Assembly (NCBI GenBank): GCA_950022655.1
Contig: OX465583.1
Span: 29,973,360-30,037,359, forward strand
Length of the DNA: 64,000 nt
Direction of reading: 5' to 3'
Origin: Alentia gelatinosa
Lineage: Eukaryota; Annelida; Polychaeta; Phyllodocida; Polynoidae
Shown: positions 55,939 through 64,000 of the stretch, piece after piece
How the letters are laid out: each line of letters starts with the position of its first letter
Position numbering within the stretch: position 1 is the stretch's first letter
Notes under the pieces: model-generated
Database searches by the model: none
What the model was told of the DNA's origin: nothing
Seen by the model: the letters and a program-made list of their open reading frames with translations, nothing else
Program-made: the position numbers and the translations under genes

Positions 55939-57401
55939 TAGTCTCTCTGAGGAAGGAATCCCACATGAAATATTTGGTGTGTGATTTTTTTCGTTCGCAA
56001 AACCTTGGTTCTTTGTTGGAATATTTGTCCACATTTTTTCTGATCCCAGCTGAAATCCATAATAAGGGCCCATTGACAGACATATTACAACCACAACAAA
56101 AAATTATAAAAATATTTGTACACAAATAATGCAAGAAATCCTTAAATACATGTATCATGCATACTGAAATCTATGAGTCCGTGCACATAACGGATAGGTG
56201 ATTGTTATTGATAATTGTCTGTCCTCAGTGTATTTTAGATAAGATCAATTGGTTCAATCCTAATTTGGTAAATACGACAGTTGTGCATGGACTTAACGTC
56301 ATGTCCCCAACTATTTCGGCATAATGAAGAGATATCCATGAAGTCAAACATTAATGTTCCGCTCAATCATCAACAATCACATACGAATGAAGCAATATTT
56401 TCATTTCTAATTCCCTTTATTGGTTACATTATGATATAGTGAAAACATTAACCACCACAACCTGTTTATATTTATCACAAACCTAAGGATGTATCCAAAC
56501 TCGGAGAGATGTGTAAAATGTGAGTTTCTGGCAGTACCTCAATGCACCTAGAGCGTACACCAGTCCAGTGAGGGCTGATCCCCTGTGGTATGTAAATCCC
56601 CCTCCAGAGGGGGCCACCGTTGTTTACCTCCGTTTGGTGTGAGGGCCGCCAACACCAACACCACCTGGTGGCCGGCCCAGGAAGCACGGGTCGTACGCCG
56701 TATGATTAACTCATATTTCTACCGTAAATCCTCGACAAAATGATGAGGATAAGTAGCAGGTAATATTCTAAGATACTAGGGATATATACTTGCTGATTTT
56801 CAAAATTTCATGGAAATATAAACCCACAATCTCCTTGTATGAAAATTGATACCTTAGCACATATATATTCCCCTTTTTTCTATTTTCATGAAAGGGTACA
56901 TCAGCTATTTCCTCTCATAAATACTGACATCGTTGCTCAATCTGCGATAGATATAGGATTTTGGGATATTTGACCACGTCCTTTTCATGCTTTCTGGACT
57001 TTCGAAGTCAAACATCGTTCTCACTTTAAAAAAATGAATAAATATCAGCGCTTTCAATATATTTGTCCTATATCGGGTGAGAGAGGAATGTCTTTATTTA
57101 GGTTAGACTGTGCTCGGAATAGTAAAAAACAATCAACAACGAAACAACAAAACTAAGGAAACGAAAACAAGGGAATTAAACACGCTAAATAGGCCACATC
57201 GGCATTGAGCTAAGCTAAGCTATTAGCAAGAGTTCAGCGTACTGTAATTCCATATAACATTGATCAATATCAGGACACATACCCTTTAACGCAATAGGAA
57301 ACAATTCAACTGAAACTCCTCCTAGCCTTTTCATAGAGGTCCGCTAGTGTTTAGACACCGGGTTTTACTGCTTCACTAGGATCTATAGACTGACAACTAA
57401 G
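55939..57401. other. AT-rich non-coding segment, 1.5 kb
   Basis: No feature is supported. A small GC-rich patch near 56590-56690 holds short inverted repeats (CCCCCTC / GAGGGGG). Confidence 0.45.
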
Positions 57402-57684
57402 CTGTCTTAGTCAATCCATTGATATGCCGCATTCCACAGGGATTAAACTCAAGTCTTCCAGGAAGCCAAGCCACAATATTATGGCAGGTACAAGTACCGT
57501 TATCTCCATTCACATTGGCAGGGGGTGGTTCAGAAGTAACAGTGAACCTGTTTATAATTGGCATTAGCGCAAACGCAAAGCCATTAGCGTATGCCTGCTT
57601 GTCGGTCAGTGGCTTTGTATGCCGTCGTAAAGCCATGGTGGTCAGTGGACTTCCTCCACCTTTGCCAAAGCCTGACACAGTCAA
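57402..57684 (-). CDS. Frame open on both strands, unrecognised
   Basis: About 95 codons are open on the minus strand and, over the same bases, on the plus strand (57417-57706). The minus frame reads as a mixed peptide with a GKGGGSP stretch, a CTCHNIVAW segment and a C-terminal NGLTKTA. Its ATG lies 17 codons in, and AATAG precedes the frame as a weak acceptor. The GC content is above the local mean. It may be a transposon or exon fragment. Which strand, if any, is coding cannot be decided here. Confidence 0.2.
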
Positions 57685-57719
57685 CGCTAACCTATTGTTA
57701 TTCTAGTTTTAAATTATGG

Positions 57720-58202
57720 CCATAAACCACGGTCAAGGCAATTACTCAGAGTCAAGCCACAACCAGGTCAGCCTGCATGCCAGGAGATATTTGTTCTACA
57801 ATGGGAGGTATGCTGTTTATTGCATATTAATGTGTTCATTTATATTTGAAGGCTTTGAAGCCTTTTTTACTTAATTGTGAAAAACTATTCTTCAGATACT
57901 GCTATGTGTTGCTTAAAAAAAATCATTTATAAGACTGTCAGTCATTAGGATTTAAATTGATATTTATGTAACAATTGGTTGATAAAGGATGATACAAAGA
58001 ACACAGAGCAGTAGATGTAATTTCATAGTTATGCCTTTCATGAAAAAACGTTCTAAGCGAATTACAGGGGTGTGATAACAAAGAACGCAATAGCACGTCT
58101 AGTAAAGCTTAGCCTATATCTACCCCAGTGTGATTCAGTAGTCACATATTAGCTCATACATGTATATCCATGTAAATGTATAAATACGCACGTATATATT
58201 AA
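57720..58202. other. Non-coding segment, no recognised feature
   Basis: No feature is supported. Confidence 0.45.
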
Positions 58203-58204
58203 TA

Positions 58205-58337
58205 CAGTATAACCTTAAAGTGTCCCAAGTTCCAGGGTGTTTTGCTTGGTGGAGCAAGGTAAACGTGAAAAACAGACGATTCCGTACTAGATCAAGGTGT
58301 CCCGCTTAGCGGGGTGCCCCACAGCCAGGTTTTACTG
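58205..58337. mobile_element. 133-bp pogo/Tigger-type MITE with TA duplications
   Basis: The ends are CAGTATAACCT and AGGTTTTACTG, inverted repeats flanked on both sides by TA (58203-58204 and 58338-58339). CAGTA-AACCT ends with TA target sites are characteristic of pogo/Tigger-type Tc1-mariner elements. The interior has a CCCGCTTAGCGGG hairpin and no coding capacity. Confidence 0.75.
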
Positions 58338-58343
58338 TATGAA

Positions 58344-58560
58344 TATAGACAAGAATCGATTTTTTTTGGTCAGGCGGTCGTAAACCACGAGAGGTTGGTG
58401 CGTAGTTCTACACGAACGTTAGCGAATATATTGACGAAGTTAACCTTGAGTGATTTACATAACCGTCTGTCCGCAGAACTAGCGTTTGTTATATTTATCA
58501 TCCATCTCCTGGAATAAAATAAAAGCCGGGAATTGACATATTAAGGGGTATATTTAATAG
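58344..58560. mobile_element. Foldback element, copy i
   Basis: Left end GACAAGAATCGATTTTTTTT, then the arm GTCGTAAACCACGAGAGGTT, the core GGTGCGTAGTTCTACACGAA with CGTTAGCGA, and the inverse stem GAAGTTAACC. The right part TTATCATCCATCTCCTGGAA and GGGAATTGACATATT matches the copy at 13284. It lies 6 bp from the pogo-type MITE. Confidence 0.65.
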
Positions 58561-58598
58561 GACTATCTTTTTTACTTTCCAACCATAGGCATCACTTT

Positions 58599-58687
<89 letters not shown>
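58599..58687 (+). repeat. Compound (AC)n(AT)n microsatellite
   Basis: About ten bases of AC repeats lead into roughly 79 bp of uninterrupted AT repeats, followed by a short GAGA-rich patch. The Tyr/Ile repeat frame on the minus strand is an artefact of it. Confidence 0.95.
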
Positions 58688-58692
<5 letters not shown>

Positions 58693-59199
58693 GGAGAGAG
58701 ACAGAGAGAGATGTACATGCGCACACATGTATCATATATGATATAACAGAGTCAAGGTAGCCAGTGGAGGTCGGCTCCAAGATACACCTCCTACATGTAC
58801 ACATATAAACACGACCTGCAGCTTGACCTTGTCCACAGCCACACCTGAGGTTGTGAACTGTGCCCTGGGCCCATTTCCTGAATACAATCAGGTCTCCTCT
58901 GCTGATAGATCCCAGCTGTCATCTGTAATAACGGTAAACGTGTTTCTGATGGCTAGCAATGTGATTGGATGTAATAAAGAAATTTTCACAGAGAATGACG
59001 CCTCCCCAATTACACTCGCAGAGAGTTGAAGGGAGGAACCCCGTCTCTGACGGAGAAAATTCGCACCCGTAATATAGTTCCGGTCTCCATTCCAATAAAA
59101 ACGGAAATTTAGGACTGGTTGGAATCACTTTCTTTGAGAATCCCTCCTTGGTTGATTGTTTTTCAGGAAACAGGCCACTGGCCTACTGATGTTAGGGTT
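58688..59199. other. Non-coding segment, no recognised feature
   Basis: No feature is supported. Confidence 0.45.
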
Positions 59200-60400
59200 A
59201 CCCGCTACTGTACCAACCTACCCAACTACCCCTGTTTGCTACCTGCTCCAGCATCACCCTAAACTCCCTCCCTGAAGATTTTCCCCTATCTTCTTAACTG
59301 ACTGCTGCTCCAGGTCTACTCACCCGACTGACTCTCAATCTACCTGTTAATCTCTCTGCCCCGTCGCCCACCTGTTCTACCCCTTTCCCCACTCATTGGT
59401 GCCCACCTGTGACTAGCCCCGTGTGATTGCCCAGTGACCCATCTCGTTGACTTGTCCTACCACACCTATGTGCCCAGCTACCCATCTACATGACAGCCAT
59501 ATTAACACTGCTTCTGCCCATCTCTGCACATATGCTCACCTCGACTGCCCACTTGCCTACACTGCTTGGTCCATTTTCTTTGGCTGATCTTCCCACTTTC
59601 CCACCACACTCAGTCCCTTGCTTTTCCCTTCTGCCCACTTCTCTTATCTAGACTGCCCATATTTATATCCCACTTTGCCCACTTGCCATCCCTTGTTGCC
59701 CACTTGCCAACCCCTTCACCTCACTCGTCTAACCCCTATCTGCCCACATTGGCTACCATGTCATGGGTCAGGAAAGCATGCAGAAGAACAGCCCATTTTC
59801 CTATCCTGCTAAGCAGATTTACCTACCCCACTCTCCATTTGCCTACCTCCCCTGCCCACATGGCCTGCTTGCTCATCGCACGGTGGGTCAGGCAGACGAC
59901 TAGATCAGCAACTTTCTATTCCCTACTGTCATCTAGCCTATCCAATCTGCCCACTTTTCTAACCTGCTCACCCCACCTGTATGTCCCACTCTGCCCATTT
60001 GCCTATCACTGAAGACCTGCCTACCGAGCCCGTAGCGGGCTAGGCAGGCAAGCACAGCAGCCCACTTGCCTATCATGTGCTGCCCACTTACTACTCCTTA
60101 CTGCCCACTAGCCTTTCCACAATTCTATCCTGCTCCCCTCGCCTGTATATCCCGTCTACCAACTTTCTTACCCCCTCTGCCCACTTCCCTGTCCTTTATA
60201 CTTGAAGTTATACTCCCTTCCTATCCTTTGGGTTTAGAAAGCAAGTCCACTAGCCTGCCCTGCTAAACACAATTACCTACCCCGCTCGGCTCACCTGCCT
60301 CCCTATTTTGCCCACTGGCCTGGCCCTCTCTACCCACTTTGCCACCCTTCTCTGCCCACATGGCCTGCCTGCTGAGCACGTCGCGGGTTGGCAAGGCGAG
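59200..60400 (+). repeat. Pyrimidine-rich array with GCCCACTTGCC units and hairpin modules
   Basis: TGCCCACTTGCCTA-type words recur dozens of times at irregular 15-45-bp spacing. Four longer modules stand out near 59743, 59855, 60013 and 60358. Each reads roughly CACATGGCCTGCCTGCT, then a G-rich inverse such as GGGTCAGGCAG. In the third, CCTGCCTA (60015) pairs with TAGGCAGG (about 60043). The 148-codon frame (59566-60012) is low-complexity Pro/Leu/Ser and treated as non-coding. Confidence 0.65.
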
Positions 60401-61159
60401 CAGAACCGAGCAGGTTGTGTAACTCAATAACAGACGAAACAAAACAGTCGTGCCGGCCGGTGATTACCCAGGTAGTATCAGATGTAATAAATACAGCACT
60501 ACTTTTAGCCGCCCTACGTAAACCTCCAGGGTCTCTGGAGGACGGACGGAAACCTCCAGCCTCTTCCAGCACTCACACGCCGACCAGAGCGCACGACACA
60601 CCGTGGTGGAGGCCGCGTGGGGCCGTGTTATTGGTGGTGGTCGCTGTAGGACTAACACACTGGAGTAGGAGTTTGTACCACTGGAGGACAGAGGAGGAGA
60701 AGGTGGATCCTGCGCCAGGTGGTCTGGAGGTGGCGACACATACAAAAGGGGGCCGCCTGGTGTCAGTGTTCGCACCCGGTCTCTGGAGGGTGGCTGTTAG
60801 CACAGAGCCCTGTGTTAAACCCCGACACTCGTCACACCGACCGAATGCAAGTCACCCCTTAGTGTTTGAAACAGAGGAGGGTGTCATAGCAGTGACTGTG
60901 TGTCATACCAACTGGGATTGTCCCCTTGGATCTACTTGAGTCCGGATTTAGTTTTCTATTGATTATATTTGTATGTGCCTTCTAGATCCCCTAGGGGAGC
61001 ACATGGAGTACTGGTGATCATAAGGCACCCAGGAGGGATTTTGTGAAGCGCCAGGGATTTAGTAAAGGAGCTTGTAGGTTCTCAGCTACAAGGGACTGCA
61101 CATTTTAAACTGCTGCCGTTGTCTGCCCCCGCAAACTCCAGGTGTTGTACTGAGCAGGA

Positions 61160-61522
61160 GGAAACCCAGGAGGAGTTCCTTCAGGGCTGTGTTCACGAGG
61201 AGGAGCAACCGGGAGGAGCCAGGGGAGAGCAGGCAGCAGTACTCACCCCACCACCACCACCACTCAGTTCCCTCCACGGCGTACTTTACACACACTCCCG
61301 GCCCACGCCCCGCGCCCACCGCCCGCCTCTCCCCGCACCCTGCCCCGACAACACTCGCCCCCACAGCCCGGGAGAGGAATAAGCGAGCCCGCCCTGTACG
61401 CCCCCCAGCGGCCGCCACCGACACCACCAGCTGAGGCTGGAGCTGGCTCCTCAGTCTCTCACAAACGGGGGAATCCAACATGGCGGATACCAGCGTTAGG
61501 CGGGGCTAGATGAGGCCTGAAG
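61160..61522 (+). other. Candidate first exon with upstream ORF
   Basis: Inside the CpG-rich island, CCAACATGGCGGAT (61476-61489) matches the YY1-type initiator seen just downstream of many animal start sites. Its ATG (61480) opens a nine-codon ORF (MADTSVRRG) that stops at 61507-61509, directly abutting a second ATG at 61510. That ATG starts M-R-P-E and runs into AAG|GTAAGT, a consensus splice donor, at 61522/61523. A plus-strand gene with a long first intron leaving the window would explain this. The 5' boundary is a guess, and no acceptor or second exon was found downstream. Confidence 0.4.
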
Positions 61523-61692
61523 GTAAGTTTTCTCCCTTATCTACATCTCCCCGGATGTGTCAGCGATGGATGAATGTCACGGCGATTACATGGAGTTGTT
61601 ATGCGTGTATCAATCTTAGAACGTTTCCCCTTCGCGTCTAAACTTACTACAGTCAAAGAGTGTTTCTGGTGGTGGTGTTGGGCGGCCCCGGG

Positions 61693-61775
61693 CCCAGCGT
61701 TCGGGCCCGCGTCTGCCCAGCGTTCACCCAGCGTTCGTCCAGCGTTCACCAAGCGCCCGCCAAGCGTTCGCCGGG
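61693..61775 (+). repeat. Short CCAGCGTTC tandem repeat
   Basis: CCAGCGTTC or CCAAGCGTTC recurs about six times at 10-12-bp spacing within the CpG-rich island. Confidence 0.7.
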
Positions 61776-61989
61776 CGCGCGGCCCCCTGCAGTCCGCCCG
61801 ACAGAACACAAGGCAAAACCACGGCGCAGAACACAACCACAGCTGATGATGTGTGAGAGAGGTGGCATGTGGTCTCAGTTAGCCTTGTGTTTGGGTTAAT
61901 AGCGGTTTTGTCATCATGTGAATTTTGGTGTCCGCACGGTACATGTATACACCCACAGCTATTAGATATATAGAGGACAAAGTCTAGGA

Positions 61990-62060
61990 CCTCAACAACA
62001 TCTATACCACCGCCACCACCAACAACAACAAAAACAAGAACAGCAAAGAAAAAGTAAACA
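61990..62060 (+). repeat. CAA/CCA-rich simple sequence
   Basis: ACCACCGCCACCACCAAC followed by AACAACAAAAACAAGAAC forms a trinucleotide-like low-complexity tract. Confidence 0.6.
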
Positions 62061-63011
62061 AAAGCAAAGTGATAATGATTATCAACTACTGGAGGCTGAT
62101 GTAAGATTGAGGCTGGCTATTAGATGTACACATATACTATGATAACCGGCCTATACCGAGAGATAAGAACGTCGAGTACTTAATACACATCTGATTGGTT
62201 CATATGTTTTACTCAGTGATATAACCTACACTGGCCAATAGATGCAACACCTGTGTTAGCTATATACTAAAAGTACCGCGGGCTGGATTGGTCATCAGAA
62301 AAAATGTTCTCTAGAAGTATCAGGGAGACTTAAGTGTGGGCAGGTCGCCAGACAGAGGTGAGATGCAGCTCAGGTACACAGACAGATAAAGAGTGATGTA
62401 TATATAAATACGACACGGTACAAAAAGGTTTTTTATAAAAAAAAACAAAAAACAACAACACATCATGTGCAATACGTCAGAGAGGAAAGAGAGCCTGCCA
62501 GCCGACTGTCAGTGACTCGAATAGGTCATACTAATCAGTACTAAGTGTGAGAAGTAGGAGAGAACAGTACAGAAACACCGACCTGAGATCAGGGATTGTC
62601 TCTGTATTTTAGTGTGTGTGTAGGGGGACCTGTCAATGTGTCTCGAGTAAAGGAGTAGCAGTGGGGGACCCCTCGGGCCCCCTCCCTCCGGAAACTCTCA
62701 CTCAACCCCTGACCCGTGGGAACAAGGCGAGAACGCCTTTGGGGGTGGGAAAACGAAGTGTGTGCGGGTAGGGTCACAGGATAAGGATTCTAGTGCTATT
62801 TGGAGGTACTTGTACTAGTAGTATCATGATGGATATATATGAGGATGGTGATTCGAAACTGCTTAGTACTGGTTTTTACATGGGGAATGTTATGTGTCAG
62901 GGTTATTTGGAGACAAGGAAGTGTAAAAAACGCGACAACTTCAAGCCGGTTGGTGTTTTAGAAACAATTTATTAGATATAAGCTGATCGCAAGGCAGACA
63001 TGAGGCAGCTG
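62061..63011. other. Non-coding segment, probably intronic if the first exon is real
   Basis: No exon was recognised. The 60-codon frame at 62793-62975 has a non-ATG start and no domain. Confidence 0.4.
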
Positions 63012-63050
63012 GACGTTTCGGTTATATTAACCTTCTTCAAGGCTCATTTG
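63012..63050 (-). ncRNA. Hammerhead-like motif (possible Penelope-like element fragment)
   Basis: On the minus strand CCTTGAAGAAGGTTAATATA is followed by ACCGAAACGTCC. GGTTA and TAACC form a perfect 5-bp stem between GAAGA and CGAAACGTC, the arrangement of stem II in hammerhead ribozymes. The usual CUGA is UUGA here, stem III is absent apart from ACGT self-complementarity, and the flanks ATGAG / CTCAT can pair only with unpaired bases between. An AATAAA lies 57 bp further on the minus strand. It may be a decayed or minimal form or only a look-alike. Confidence 0.3.
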
Positions 63051-63100
63051 GAGGCGGGAATTTTCTCCATCCTTGGATTCCTACAATGAAATAGGAAAGA

Positions 63101-63257
63101 AGCCATCCATAAAGTACGTATACGCAGTGTGGAGGCCTTAACAACTTGGTGGATGCTGTGTCCTTCCCTTCTTAAATCTAGTGCGCACAGGATACAAAAG
63201 AGGAATAGCGAGGTCATAATTTTCAGACACTTTTCCACGTACCTTATGGATGGCCCC
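63101..63257. mobile_element. MITE of the GGGCCATCCATAAAGTACG type, copy E
   Basis: AGCCATCCATAAAGTACGTA at the left and CACGTACCTTATGGATGGCC with CC at the right are the best-preserved inverted ends of this family in the window. CCCTTCTTAAATCTAGTGCG in the interior matches CTTCTTTAATCTATTGCG in copy B. Confidence 0.75.
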
Positions 63258-64000
63258 TGTCTTTGTACCAAAGTGATGTTATAAATTATTCTTTTTGATA
63301 AGCATTTTAGATTTCTGCTTTTTTCCTCAGTATCGACGTTTCTCCCTGTATGATAACCAGTGTGCATATATATGAAAGACAATACTCTTGTATAAAGTAC
63401 ACATGCACCTTGGCAACAGACGGTCAATGGCGGGCAATCTGAGGTCATTGGGTATCGTGGATTTATAGGGTATTATCATACCCCATCAGAAGATTCCCAT
63501 CAGTGTCCCGGTCGATATCATACCCCTACCAGCACCGTGACAGCGACAACTAGTGCCCCACTTTCGAGTGGCATCCCTTATACCCGTCTACCTTTATATT
63601 GGTAGTCCAGCTTATAATTCTATGCAACATGACTGTGGTAGCACTGTCTGCCCCAGATAAATTTAATAAAGGCGTGTTTCTATATGCGAGAAAAACTCAG
63701 CGATTATTTCAGCTGTGTAAAAAGTCGGATGGTGGTGGCCACTGACTGCAAGTAAAGACCAACCAATTAATGTTGGCGATATATATATAGCTCGTTTCCA
63801 CTACAAATCATGATTGTTACCACTGAATATTCCTTTTGTAACCTCGAGGATCAACGATGAAGTCAAACCATTGTGATTTTGTTAGTTGGCGGCGAAATGA
63901 ATCAGGGATGCCAAAATGTATTGTATTCGCAAAAATAATCTCCATTTTATTGCTTCAGCCATTTCCATTGACCAATCATACCTGCACCTGTGCGGGCTTG
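63258..64000. other. Non-coding segment to the window end
   Basis: No feature is supported. The 134-codon minus frame (63044-63448) runs through MITE copy E and is treated as chance. Confidence 0.45.

Larger units (their letters stand above)
60540..61860. promoter_or_regulatory. CpG-rich island
   Basis: CpG and GC content rise sharply relative to the rest of the window, most strongly at 61280-61440 and 61680-61800. Long frames on both strands here, including the 183-codon one from 60388, lack in-frame ATGs and fit a stop-poor composition. The island encloses the first-exon candidate below and could serve a promoter in either direction. Confidence 0.5.

Noticed and set aside
58592..58804. Tyr/Ile repeat frame
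   Set aside because: It is the translation of an AT microsatellite.
59566..60012. 148-codon frame in the pyrimidine-rich array
   Set aside because: Composition is low-complexity Leu/Pro/Ser/His and follows from GCCCACTTGCC repeats.
60388..60939. 183-codon plus-strand frame, the longest in the window
   Set aside because: It starts at TTG, has no in-frame ATG, shows no domain and lies in a CpG-rich, stop-poor stretch. Overlapping frames are open on the other strand too.
1..64000. CRISPR array, bacterial operons or prophage
   Set aside because: No regularly spaced identical repeats with unique spacers and no dense coding. The minisatellites have degenerate, directly abutting units.

Overview
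The window looks like non-coding DNA from an animal genome, most likely a marine invertebrate. There is no operon-like packing and no long open frame: the longest frame is 183 codons and contains no ATG. The DNA is AT-rich, with long homopolymer tracts, microsatellites, many minisatellites, tRNA-derived SINEs, miniature inverted-repeat elements (MITEs) and one CpG-rich island. The SINE tails (ATAAAACAC-CATCAACCAACC type) and the MITE types would fit a mollusc or another lophotrochozoan, but that is an impression and cannot be settled without a search. No gene could be named.

Layout. 0-9 kb: a 462-bp TIR element, palindromic elements, two MITEs of the GGGCC-ATCCATAAAGTACG type, three tandem tRNA-derived SINEs and a strong 88-bp hairpin. 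9-20 kb: a 22-bp minisatellite inside a larger duplication, several foldback elements, a 530-bp TTAA-type MITE, and a 27-bp minisatellite split by two foldback elements. 20-34 kb: a pyrimidine-rich tract, two promoter-like blocks, dispersed repeats, tandem duplications, and a candidate exon with a decayed upstream copy. 34-50 kb: minisatellites (about 56, 35, 54 and 29 bp), further foldback elements and repeat families. 50-64 kb: dispersed repeats, a pogo-type MITE with clear TA duplications, a 79-bp AT microsatellite, and 1.2 kb of pyrimidine-rich DNA with 'GCCCACTTGCC' repeats. The last part is a CpG-rich segment (about 60.5-61.9 kb) with a plausible promoter, a short upstream ORF and a splice donor, which could be the first exon of a plus-strand gene that continues beyond the window.

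The most interesting pattern is a superfamily of at least ten palindromic elements (copies near 3.2, 10.8, 11.5, 13.3, 17.3, 17.8, 37.2, 46.5, 47.1 and 58.4 kb). Their central loop is recognisably shared (GCGTAGT-ATA-ACGAG-like core). Their long arms differ from copy to copy, yet each arm remains complementary to its partner within the same copy. In two copies the extra side segment has also taken on the copy-specific arm sequence. This suggests concerted, compensatory or template-copied evolution of the arms.

All coordinates and alignments were made by eye. Family assignments marked as inference need a repeat-library search.
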